A DNA stretch of 64,000 nt from JBCBTJ01 sp039818665 (GTDB taxonomy: Bacteria; Pseudomonadota; Alphaproteobacteria; Caulobacterales; Hyphomonadaceae), in contig JBCBTJ010000003.1 in assembly GCA_039818665.1 (NCBI GenBank), forward strand, positions 26,425-90,424, given 5' to 3'. Below are positions 17,368 to 25,169 of the stretch, in pieces (position 1 is the stretch's first letter; every line of letters starts with the position of its first letter). The position numbers and the translations under genes were made by a program. The notes under the pieces were generated by a model. It ran no database searches. It saw nothing but the letters and a program-made list of their open reading frames with translations, and was not told the origin of the DNA.

Positions 17368-17387
17368 CGCCAAAACAGGAGGCCCGC

Positions 17388-18674
17388 ATGGCCGATACCG
17401 TTCGTTTGGATCCGCTCAACTCGCCAATTGAAGACGTCGACACATTCGATGCGGGTTTCCTACAGGACCCCTATCCCTTCTACGCCCGCACCCGCGCCGA
17501 AGCGCCAGTCTATCGCGACCCCAAGAGCGGCGTCGTCATGGTCGCGACCTACGATCTCATCCGCGAGGTCAATGCCAAACCGCGGGTCTTCTCCAACAAA
17601 TTCGGCGAACGCCTTCGCGCCGGCGGCATCAATGCGCCGGACGCCGAAGAAGTGGCGATCATGTCAGAAGGCTGGAAAACCGTCGACACGATGCTGACCG
17701 CCGACCCGCCCGAGCACACCCGCTACCGCAAGCTCGCCATGAAGGCGTTCACCTATAAGCGCGTCCTTCAAATGACCGAGTATGTCGACGACCTCGTCCA
17801 CGACCTCGTCGACGCCATGCCGGACAGCGGCTGCGAGCTGAAAAGCGCTTTCGCGTCGAAGCTGCCCATGTATGTCATCTCCGACGCCCTCGGCGTGCCG
17901 CGCGAGCGGTTCGAGGCCTTCGAGCAATGGTCGAACAGTTTCATCGCCCAACTCTCCGGCGTCGCCGACAAAGAGACCCGCCTCTGGGCCGCGCGCAACA
18001 TTGTCGACTTCCAGAAATACTTCGTCGACGTGATCGAAGAAAAACGCGCCAATCCCAGCGACGACGTCATCTCCGACTTGGTTCACGCCGACCTCGCCGA
18101 AGAAGGCGACGCGCGCAAAATGACCTATGAGGAGCTGCTCTCCATCCTTCAGCAGCTCCTGGTCGCCGGCAATGAGACCACCGCGCATACGATCACGGCC
18201 GGGATCAATTACCTCCTTCAGTTCCCGGAGCAATTGGAGAAGTTCAAAGCCGATCCGACGCTCACCGAAAATCTGGTTGAGGAGGCGCTGCGCTATCTCA
18301 CCCCCACCAACAATATGTGGCGGGTCGCCACCGAGGACGCCGAAATCGGCGGCGTGACAGTCAAGAAAGGCGACCTCGTCCTGCTGCGCTACGGCTCCGG
18401 CAATCGCGACGGCGACAAATTCGACGATCCCGACGCCTTCAACATCACGCGCGAGAACGCCAAGGACCACCTCGCCTTCGGCGCCGGCATTCACACCTGC
18501 CTCGGCGCACAGCTGGCGCGCAAAGAAATGGTCAGCGCCTTCCCGATCCTGATCGAGCGGCTGCAGAACCTCCGCCTCGACAGGTCGAAGGGCGAGCTTG
18601 TCTATCTGCCGAGCATCCTCATGCGCGGAGTCGTCAATCTGAACGTCCTTTACGACAAGGCGCCGCGCCCATGA
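17388..18674 (+). CDS. Cytochrome P450 monooxygenase
   Basis: A soluble bacterial P450 of 428 residues. The I-helix oxygen-activation motif AGNETTAH starts at residue 260, the ExxR pair is Glu299/Arg302 (EEALRYL), and the haem loop HLAFGAGIHTCLGAQ carries the cysteine ligand Cys371. An early DPPEHTRYRKLAMKAFT stretch matches the C-helix. It uses O2 and two electrons to hydroxylate or epoxidise a substrate. No ferredoxin or ferredoxin reductase is in the window. The next gene encodes an epoxide-hydrolase-like protein translationally coupled to it, which makes epoxidation the more attractive reaction. Confidence 0.93.
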   Translation: MADTVRLDPLNSPIEDVDTFDAGFLQDPYPFYARTRAEAPVYRDPKSGVVMVATYDLIREVNAKPRVFSNKFGERLRAGGINAPDAEEVAIMSEGWKTVDTMLTADPPEHTRYRKLAMKAFTYKRVLQMTEYVDDLVHDLVDAMPDSGCELKSAFASKLPMYVISDALGVPRERFEAFEQWSNSFIAQLSGVADKETRLWAARNIVDFQKYFVDVIEEKRANPSDDVISDLVHADLAEEGDARKMTYEELLSILQQLLVAGNETTAHTITAGINYLLQFPEQLEKFKADPTLTENLVEEALRYLTPTNNMWRVATEDAEIGGVTVKKGDLVLLRYGSGNRDGDKFDDPDAFNITRENAKDHLAFGAGIHTCLGAQLARKEMVSAFPILIERLQNLRLDRSKGELVYLPSILMRGVVNLNVLYDKAPRP

Positions 18675-19048
18675 GCCCGATCGAGCTGACCAAGGGCTTC
18701 ATCGCCGCCTGGGAGCGCCGCGACGTGGACGCCATCGTCGAGGCGGCCGCCGACGATATTGTCTACCACAACATCCCGATGGAGCCGGTCGTCGGCAAAG
18801 AGGCCCTGCGAGCCGGCGTCGAGCCCTTTCTCGGCATGTGCGAACGCGTGGTCTGGGAGACGCCCCACATCGCCGAAACCGCCGAAGGCGCGGTCCTCAC
18901 CGAACGGCTCGACCATTTCCACTTTCCAGGCGGAAACACCCTCTCGGTCCGCGTCATGGGCACGTTCGAGTTCAACGCCGAGGGCAAACTCGCCAAATGG
19001 CGCGACTATTTCGACTTGGCCGAGTTCCAGTCGCAAGTGCCGGGCTAG
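18671..19048 (+). CDS. Limonene-1,2-epoxide-hydrolase-like enzyme
   Basis: A 125-residue NTF2-fold protein starting at an ATG that overlaps the P450 stop (ATGA). The catalytic triad of limonene epoxide hydrolase (Arg-x-Asp ... Asp) is visible as Arg79, Asp81 (ERLDHF) and Asp112 (WRDYFD). The spacings of 2 and 31 residues equal those of the Rhodococcus enzyme, whose triad is Arg99-Asp101-Asp132. Tyr32 and Asn34 (VYHN) fit the water-positioning pair. It should open an epoxide to a vicinal diol in one step. Gene order with the P450 and an SDR supports an epoxide-diol-ketone sequence. Its 3' end overlaps the convergent MFS gene by 4 bp. Confidence 0.82.
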   Translation: MSPIELTKGFIAAWERRDVDAIVEAAADDIVYHNIPMEPVVGKEALRAGVEPFLGMCERVVWETPHIAETAEGAVLTERLDHFHFPGGNTLSVRVMGTFEFNAEGKLAKWRDYFDLAEFQSQVPG

Positions 19049-20358
19049 GGCTCCGCGTCCCGCGCGATCGTTCGCCCCGCGAGCCAGAAATGCAGGCCCG
19101 CCCAGACATTGAAGAGCGACAGGACGGCGATGGCGACGCGTAGAGAATGGGCCTCCACGGCCGCGCTCGGATCGGCGCCCGCCAGCGCGTCCGACACGAT
19201 CCCGACAAAGACCGGCCCGGCGCCGATGCCGATCAAGCTCGAGATCAAGAGGAACAGCGCGACCGCGATCGCCCGTGTCTCATCCCGCGCCAAGCTTTGG
19301 ACCGCGGCGAAGGTGGTGCCGTAATAATAAGTCGCCGCGAAGGTCGGCGCCGCGAATAGGACGAGGGCGAGGTTCGGATCCTCTAGGAACAGTCCGATCG
19401 CCATGATCGGAGTCGAGACGATGAGGAACAGCGCGTTCACCGTCAAAGGCCTCGCCGGCGACAGTCTCGCCAGCCGGTCCCCCACCCGTCCGCCGATCCA
19501 GGCGCCGAACGCGCCGGACAGGCCCACCATAAGCCCCAGCTTCCAGCCGAGCTCGGCATAACCCATGCCGTGGATGCGCACGAAGAAGCCGCCATAGAAA
19601 CTGGCGAAGCCATAGGCGACGAATTGGACGAGCGCGCCGGCGGCGACGAGGTTCCAATAGGCCGCCTTGCCCGAGAGCGCCGGCAAGGCCTCGCGCAAAG
19701 ACGGCCGGCTTGGATCAGGCGCGAACACCTCGCGCAACGGAACCACGCTGCGCGACTCGCGCACGGTCAGCCAGACCAAGGCCGCGATCGCGACGCCCGG
19801 CGCGCCCGCGACGAAGAAAGCCACGCGCCAGCCCACTGTCTCCACCAGCCAACCCCCGCCGGCATAGGCGATGAACGCCCCGATCGGCACCGCCATGCCA
19901 TAGACGCCGAACGCGCTCGCCCGGCGCTCCGGCGGAAAGAGATCGGCGATCAGCGAGTGCGAGGCGGGCCCCGACCCGGCCTCCCCAATCCCGACCCCGA
20001 TGCGGGCGAGAAAGAGCTGCAGGAAATTCGCCGCCAGGCCGCAGAAGATGGTCATCGCCGACCATACGGCGATAGAGATTGCGATGATCCGGCTGCGATG
20101 CCACCGATCGGCGAGCAGCGCGATCGGCACGCCGAGCGTCGTATAAAACAGCGCGAAGGACAGCCCGCTCATCAGGCCAACCTGGGTGTCGCTCAGCTGA
20201 AGGTCCCGCTTGACCGGCTCGGCGAGGATCGCAATGATCTGCCGATCCAGGAAGTTCAGCATCATGACGATAAACAAGACGCCGAGCGCGTACCGCGCAT
20301 AGCCGCGCTGCGACGCGTCTCGTTCAGAAGCCGTGGAGGTGACGGCGGGCTCGCTCAC
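19045..20358 (-). CDS. MFS transporter (Spinster-like family)
   Basis: A 437-residue, 12-helix major facilitator. MMLNFLDRQIIAILAEPVK in helix 1 and the next segment LQLSDTQVGLMSGLSFAL are the Spinster/ACS-like signature, and LADRWHRSR is the loop 2-3 motif A. Relatives move lipids, organic acids or steroid-like compounds with protons. Its start overlaps the stop of the ThuA gene by 4 bp. It is the natural candidate for inner-membrane uptake of the island's substrate after the TonB receptor. Confidence 0.88.
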   Translation of the reverse strand: MSEPAVTSTASERDASQRGYARYALGVLFIVMMLNFLDRQIIAILAEPVKRDLQLSDTQVGLMSGLSFALFYTTLGVPIALLADRWHRSRIIAISIAVWSAMTIFCGLAANFLQLFLARIGVGIGEAGSGPASHSLIADLFPPERRASAFGVYGMAVPIGAFIAYAGGGWLVETVGWRVAFFVAGAPGVAIAALVWLTVRESRSVVPLREVFAPDPSRPSLREALPALSGKAAYWNLVAAGALVQFVAYGFASFYGGFFVRIHGMGYAELGWKLGLMVGLSGAFGAWIGGRVGDRLARLSPARPLTVNALFLIVSTPIMAIGLFLEDPNLALVLFAAPTFAATYYYGTTFAAVQSLARDETRAIAVALFLLISSLIGIGAGPVFVGIVSDALAGADPSAAVEAHSLRVAIAVLSLFNVWAGLHFWLAGRTIARDAEP

Positions 20359-21155
20359 GCTTCGGCGGGCGCCGGCTCAAGCGCCGGCGCTTTGGCCCAG
20401 TCGATGCCGCGCTGCAGCAGAGTGTAGAAGACCGGCAGGTCCCAGGCGCAGCGCTCCACCTCGGGGTAATAGTCCACCACGCCCTGCATGTCGTAGTGCC
20501 CGCGGCAGTGGCCGAGCGTCAGATAAAGCACCTGCCCCCGCCCCACGTCATGGAAGTAAAGCACGGGGTGCCGGGCTTGGTCCCAGTCCTTTTCGACAAA
20601 ACCGGTGGCCTCGCCCGCAAACTCGCAGTCGAGCAACACGTCGAGCTGGCCATGGGTCTCAAGCAGGTAAAGCTCGTCGGTCGTCTCGAACGGCTCGACG
20701 CCCTCGACCATGGGATGATCGGGTTGCGCCACTTCCACCCGATAGGGCGCGATCGGCGGGTGGGCGATGAACTGGCTGCCGAGCGTCTCCATCATCAGCG
20801 GCGCCCAGCGCGGCGCGTTGACCAAGAGCTCGCCATACCCCGCCCCTTCCGGCGAGAGGAACCGCAGCACTGCGTTTGTCCCGTGCAGCGCGTACCAACG
20901 CTTGCCGCCCTCGACAAACGCCCGCAGCGCCTCCTGCGTCTCTACCGATCCGACGACGTTGCAGGTGTAGGAGATCAAAAAGTCGGCCTCCTCCAGGGCC
21001 GGCCGGGCGCTGTCATAGTCTTCAAAGACGCGCGTGCGAATCCGATCATCGCCCGCGAGCAGTTTCAGGATTTCGAGCCGTGCGAAGTCGAAATCATGCC
21101 ACACGCCGCCGCACACTAAGACCGCATTGATCCGCTTTTTCAGATCCTCAGACAT
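20355..21155 (-). CDS. ThuA-like domain protein (second copy)
   Basis: The 266-residue ThuA-fold protein has VLVCGGVWHDFDFARLEIL at the N-terminus, DFLISYTCNVVGS, LHGTNAVLRFL, the central FETTDELYLLETHG and the closing LGHCRGHYDM. It is diverged from the first ThuA at 6051 but shares the DELYL segment and overall plan, so both may act on related intermediates. It lies between an SDR and an MFS gene in a three-gene minus-strand unit (21933 to 19045). Some ThuA proteins partner with oxidoreductases on sugars or ring compounds; the reaction here is unknown. Confidence 0.78.
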   Translation of the reverse strand: MSEDLKKRINAVLVCGGVWHDFDFARLEILKLLAGDDRIRTRVFEDYDSARPALEEADFLISYTCNVVGSVETQEALRAFVEGGKRWYALHGTNAVLRFLSPEGAGYGELLVNAPRWAPLMMETLGSQFIAHPPIAPYRVEVAQPDHPMVEGVEPFETTDELYLLETHGQLDVLLDCEFAGEATGFVEKDWDQARHPVLYFHDVGRGQVLYLTLGHCRGHYDMQGVVDYYPEVERCAWDLPVFYTLLQRGIDWAKAPALEPAPAEA

Positions 21156-21171
21156 GCCGTCCTCCGGCCTA

Positions 21172-21933
21172 TTAGTATTGGACGCGCTTCGTCACGCCGC
21201 CGTCGATGACGATGTTGGTGCCCGTCATGAACGGCACGGCGCTCGACGCGGCGAAGACGATCGCATTGGCCACTTCTTCCGCATTGCCCATGCGCCCCAT
21301 GGGGATCGCCGCGAGCGTGGCGTCATAGAAGGGCTTCATATTGTCTTTGACGAAGTTCCAGGCGCCGCCTTCGATATAGATTGGCCCCGGCGAGACGGTG
21401 TTCACGCGGATCCCTTTCGGCGCCAGCGCTTGGGCGAGGCCCGCGGCGTGGTTGATCACAGCGGCCTTCACCGCGTTGTAGGCTTGCACGCCGGCGAAGT
21501 CTTCCAGCGCCGCCGTGGTGGAGACGCAGACAATCGCGCCCGCATCGGACTTCTCCAGAAACGGCGTCGCCGCCTCCACGCCGCGCGCCACGCTCATCAA
21601 GTCGATGTCGAACGCCGCTTTCCACGTGTCTTCGCTCGCCGGGCCGCCGCCGGCCGAGGCCATCGGAACGAAAACATCGCAGCCGCCAAGCTCGCCGGCC
21701 GCCTTGTCGACCCAGGCGCGATAGGCGGCGCCGTCGGCGATGTCGACCGCGTCGCCGACCACCCGCGTCCCGGCGCTCGAAATGTCCGCCACCGCGGCGC
21801 CCACGCCCTCGGCGCCCCGGGCGCAGATCGCCACGTCGCAGCCTTCGGCCGCGAACGCCTTCGCCGTCGCCAGGCCGATGCCGCGGCTCGCGCCTGCGAT
21901 CAGGACTTTTTTACCGTTGAGTTTGAGATCCAT
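21172..21933 (-). CDS. Short-chain dehydrogenase/reductase (divergent catalytic motif YNAVK)
   Basis: A 253-residue SDR with IAGASRGIGLATA as cofactor loop (Ala in place of the usual Thr), CARGAEGVGAA, and VSTTAALEDF around the catalytic Ser/Thr. YNAVKAAV supplies the Tyr-x-x-x-Lys pair, and IRVNTVSPGPIY follows. The usual NNAG reads VPMASAG, so it is an outlier among the five SDRs here. First gene of the unit SDR-ThuA-MFS; its promoter region holds island site 3. Confidence 0.88.
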   Translation of the reverse strand: MDLKLNGKKVLIAGASRGIGLATAKAFAAEGCDVAICARGAEGVGAAVADISSAGTRVVGDAVDIADGAAYRAWVDKAAGELGGCDVFVPMASAGGGPASEDTWKAAFDIDLMSVARGVEAATPFLEKSDAGAIVCVSTTAALEDFAGVQAYNAVKAAVINHAAGLAQALAPKGIRVNTVSPGPIYIEGGAWNFVKDNMKPFYDATLAAIPMGRMGNAEEVANAIVFAASSAVPFMTGTNIVIDGGVTKRVQY

Positions 21934-22000
21934 GCATATCCTCCAATTCGCCGCATTGACGACGGCTCGCCGCCGCGCCTCCTACTTCCACATCTTACGA

Positions 22001-22040
22001 AAACCAGACAGACCGTAACAAGCAGGATAGACTGTTTTTT
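22001..22040. promoter_or_regulatory. Island operator, site 3 (divergent promoter SDR / acyl-CoA dehydrogenase)
   Basis: The block AACAAGCAGGATAGACTG (22017-22034) followed by TTTTTT is the clearest copy of the island motif; CAAGC and AGACTG match site 1 exactly at the same spacing. On the minus strand TTGTTA and TAAGAT, 18 bp apart, could be the SDR-ThuA-MFS promoter with its -35 inside the motif. Confidence 0.55.
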
Positions 22041-22097
22041 TATTTGAGTTCAGATTAGCCTCCAAGAGGCAGGCTTTGGCAAGGGATATGTTGGCTG

Positions 22098-23297
22098 ATG
22101 AATCTCGATCTTAGTCCGGCGGACGAAGCCTTCCGGGCGGAGACCCGCGCCTTCCTCGACGAACACCTCACGCCGGACATGCGCGCCGACGCCGCGCGCG
22201 GCGCCGGCGTCTGGGCCGAGCACGAGCTCGCCCTGCGGTGGCAAAAGATCCTTCACCAGTATGGTCGCGTCGCGCCCTCATGGCCGAAAGAGCATGGCGG
22301 CTGCGAATGGTCGGTCGTGCAGCGCTATATCTGGGACTCTGAGAACGCCATGGCGACCGCGCCGCGCATCCCCGCCATGGGGCTCAAAATGTGCGGGCCC
22401 GTGCTCATGAAATACGGCACGCCCGAGCAAAAGGCGCGCTTTCTGCCGCGGATCCTCTCCGGCGACGACATCTGGTGCCAGGGCTATTCCGAACCGGGCT
22501 CGGGCTCAGACCTGGCCAGCTTGCAATGCAGAGCCGAGCGCGACGGCGACTCTTATGTTGTCAACGGGACCAAGATCTGGACCACCTACGCCCAGTTCTC
22601 GAACTGGATCTTCTGCCTGGTGCGCACCAACGCCGACGGCCGGCCCCAAGAAGGCATCTCTTTCCTGCTCATCGCGATGGACAGCCCCGGCCTCACGGTC
22701 CAGCCGATCATCACCCTCGCCGGCGACCACGAAGTGAATCAGGTCTTCTTCGACGATGTGCGCGTGCCCGTCTCAAATCTGGTCGGCGACGAGAACCAGG
22801 GTTGGACCGTCGCCAAATACCTCCTCGAGCATGAGCGCGGCGGCTCCTTCGCGGCTGGCATGAAGCGCAAGCTCGCCGTGCTCAAATCCATGGCTGCCGA
22901 CGAGCCCTCGGGCGCCGGCGACCGGCTCATCGACGATCCGGACTTCGCCTGTCGCCTCGCCGACGCTGAAATCGCCGTTTCCGGCATCGACATCACCGAA
23001 CAGCGCATCATTTCGAATATCTCGACCGGAACCGCCGGCCCGGCCGATCCGTCTTTCCTGAAGCTGCGCGGCACCGAGATGACCCAAAAGCTCGACGAAC
23101 TCGCCGTGGAAGCCGTCGGCCAATACGCCTTGCCTGAGTTCGTCGCCGCCCGTGAAGCGCGCGCAAATTGGGCGCCCGGCCCCGATTGTGCGATCCCTGT
23201 GGTCGGCACGTATTTCAACAATCGCGCCGCGACGATATACGGCGGGTCCAGTGAAGTGCAGCGCAACATCATGTCGAAAGTGCTTTTCAGCCTATGA
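22098..23297 (+). CDS. Acyl-CoA dehydrogenase
   Basis: A 399-residue FAD-dependent acyl-CoA dehydrogenase. QGYSEPGSGSDLASL (FAD/substrate loop), GTKIWTTYAQFSNW, LVGDENQGW and the C-terminal YGGSSEVQRNIMSK are all typical, and the final motif includes the Glu often used as catalytic base. It introduces a 2,3-double bond into a CoA thioester and donates electrons to ETF. It begins a plus-strand unit and overlaps the TetR gene by 4 bp. It fits beta-oxidation of the acid activated by the ligase at 3698. Confidence 0.92.
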   Translation: MNLDLSPADEAFRAETRAFLDEHLTPDMRADAARGAGVWAEHELALRWQKILHQYGRVAPSWPKEHGGCEWSVVQRYIWDSENAMATAPRIPAMGLKMCGPVLMKYGTPEQKARFLPRILSGDDIWCQGYSEPGSGSDLASLQCRAERDGDSYVVNGTKIWTTYAQFSNWIFCLVRTNADGRPQEGISFLLIAMDSPGLTVQPIITLAGDHEVNQVFFDDVRVPVSNLVGDENQGWTVAKYLLEHERGGSFAAGMKRKLAVLKSMAADEPSGAGDRLIDDPDFACRLADAEIAVSGIDITEQRIISNISTGTAGPADPSFLKLRGTEMTQKLDELAVEAVGQYALPEFVAAREARANWAPGPDCAIPVVGTYFNNRAATIYGGSSEVQRNIMSKVLFSL

Positions 23298-24001
23298 CCT
23301 CAGCCGCCGTTAAGAGCCAAGACGAACTCGTCAACACTGCTTTGGCGGATATGCGCGCCGCGCTCGAACGGATGAACCCCAACCTCATCTCAACCGACGA
23401 CGCCGGCTGGCAGGAGCGGAAAAGCGCGCAAACCCGGGTCGCCCTTCTCGAAGCGGCGGTCGGCTGCCTGGCGAACTCCGGCTATTCCAAAACGACGACG
23501 CAATTGGTCGCGGCGTCAGCGAAGATCTCCCGCGGCGCCATGCTGCACCACTACGCGACCAAGTCGGACCTCATCTCGAACGTCATCGACTACATCATGT
23601 ATCGGCGGATGGAGACCTTCTACGGAGAGGTCTCGAAGCTGACCGACAAAGAGCGCCTGGCCGTGGGCGCCGGCGTCGAGATCTATTGGCGCACCGTTCA
23701 GACGATCGAATACCAGGCCTATCTCGAACTCTCGGTGGCTTCGCGCACCGATCCGGAGCTCCGCAAAGTCTTCGACAAAAAGGCGCAAGCCTTCGACGCA
23801 TTTTGGTTCGAACAGCTGCCCGCGTTCTTCCCCGAATGGGCCGACCAGCCGCGCGAGAAACTCCTGCTCGCCCGCGACATGATCGTCGTCTCCCTGGAAG
23901 GCCTCTATCTCAACCGCCGCATCATGGCGAAGCGCGAACGCCGGATCGCGGTGCGCGACTTCATCTCCGACGCGGTCTTGATGATGCGCGATCGGGACTA
24001 G
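23294..24001 (+). CDS. TetR-family regulator, probable local regulator of the island
   Basis: A 235-residue TetR-type protein with an unusually long N-terminal lead of about 45 residues before the helix-turn-helix (QTRVALLEAAVGCLANSGY, KTTTQLVAASAKISRGAMLHHY). The C-terminal helices form the ligand-binding/dimer domain. Its ATG overlaps the acyl-CoA dehydrogenase stop (ATGA), so it is made with a catabolic enzyme, and its end overlaps the convergent AcoC-like gene by 4 bp. It is the only transcription factor within 2-28 kb and the best candidate to bind the motif found in the four divergent promoters. The ligand is probably a CoA thioester or pathway intermediate (inference). Confidence 0.88.
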   Translation: MTSAAVKSQDELVNTALADMRAALERMNPNLISTDDAGWQERKSAQTRVALLEAAVGCLANSGYSKTTTQLVAASAKISRGAMLHHYATKSDLISNVIDYIMYRRMETFYGEVSKLTDKERLAVGAGVEIYWRTVQTIEYQAYLELSVASRTDPELRKVFDKKAQAFDAFWFEQLPAFFPEWADQPREKLLLARDMIVVSLEGLYLNRRIMAKRERRIAVRDFISDAVLMMRDRD

Positions 24002-25116
24002 CCCAAGCGCGCAATCGCGGTGACGACCTCGCCGCTCTTCTCGAGATGCGGCATATGGCCCGCGCCCTCGATCCACTGCAGCGTCGCGCCCGCCGGCAGC
24101 GCCCCGGCGTCCGGCGCGCCTACGATCTGATCGGATTGGCTTGCGAGCACCAAGACCGGGCAGCCGAGCCCGCCAAGCTTGTCGCCGAGCCCGGCATAGT
24201 CTGGATCGTCGCCTTTCAGCCCGTCTTTGATCGCCCCAAGCGCGGCCTCGGCGCCGTCCAGGCGCTTGGCGCGGATCAAGTCCTCCAGCATGTCGCGGCT
24301 CACCATCTCCGGATCGGCGAAGAGCAGCTTCGCCGGCTCGCGCAGGTCCCGTGCCCGCCGCGCCGCCACAAAGGCGTCGAGATAGTCCCCGTTCACGGCC
24401 CCGCCCGGCAGCGCCGCAGGACAGACAAGACCCAGCGCCGCAACCCGGTCGCCCAGTCGCGACGCGCATTCCACCGCCAGCGCGCCGCCGAGCGAATGGC
24501 CGACCAGCACAAAGCGCTCCAGTCCCAGCGCCTCCATCGCCGCCACCAGCCCCGTCGCGAGGGTGCCGAGCTTGCCGTCGGCCACATCTTTGGTCGATTG
24601 CCCGTGCCCAGGCAGTTCGATCGCATAGACCGGTCGCGTTTCGGCGAGCGCCGGTTGGACCAGCATCCAATTGTTGAGGTCCCCGCCAAAGCCGTGCAGC
24701 AAGACGACCGGCGTCCCCGCCTCGCCCTCGCCCATCACGCCGACGCGCATCGTGCGGCCATAGACCTCAACCGATCGGATCTCTGGCCCGGCGGCTTCCG
24801 CGCTCGCCTCGCCAGGATCGAAATTCGCCTGGTAATCCGCAATGAACGCGTCGACATCCGCATCGGCCACATCCGGTTCAGCCAACACTGCGATCAAAGC
24901 GCCCACCGGCAATGTCTCCTCCGGCTGCGCCACAATGCGCGCAAGCACGCCCCCCGCATGCGCTTCGCAGACATTGGTGATCTTCGAGGTTTCGATGTCG
25001 ACCAGATCATCGCCCTCGCTGACCGCATCGCCTTCCTTCGCCCACCATTCGACGATCTTCCCCTCCTCCATGGCGAGGCCCCATTTCGGCATTTTCACAG
25101 GCTCGATGGCGGACAT
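23998..25116 (-). CDS. acoC: AcoC-like acetoin-dehydrogenase E2: lipoyl domain fused to alpha/beta hydrolase
   Basis: The 372-residue protein has an N-terminal lipoyl domain (PKWGLAMEEGKIVEWWAKEG, with the lipoylated Lys45 in DIETSKI) and an alpha/beta-hydrolase domain from about residue 130. That domain carries the oxyanion HGFGGDLNNW, the nucleophile GHSLGG and a late GAGHMPHLE with the catalytic His. The usual chloramphenicol-acetyltransferase-like E2 core is absent. This is exactly the AcoC architecture of acetoin dehydrogenase complexes, in which acyl groups pass from E1 to CoA. The matching E1 genes are 12 kb away at 10436-12433 in another unit, and no E3 is seen. Cotranscribed with the Rieske gene upstream. 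Confidence 0.87.
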   Translation of the reverse strand: MSAIEPVKMPKWGLAMEEGKIVEWWAKEGDAVSEGDDLVDIETSKITNVCEAHAGGVLARIVAQPEETLPVGALIAVLAEPDVADADVDAFIADYQANFDPGEASAEAAGPEIRSVEVYGRTMRVGVMGEGEAGTPVVLLHGFGGDLNNWMLVQPALAETRPVYAIELPGHGQSTKDVADGKLGTLATGLVAAMEALGLERFVLVGHSLGGALAVECASRLGDRVAALGLVCPAALPGGAVNGDYLDAFVAARRARDLREPAKLLFADPEMVSRDMLEDLIRAKRLDGAEAALGAIKDGLKGDDPDYAGLGDKLGGLGCPVLVLASQSDQIVGAPDAGALPAGATLQWIEGAGHMPHLEKSGEVVTAIARLG

Positions 25117-25169
25117 AGTTGTCGGATCTCTGGTCGGGAGCGTCGGTGTCGGACAGTTGCAGGGAAGCG

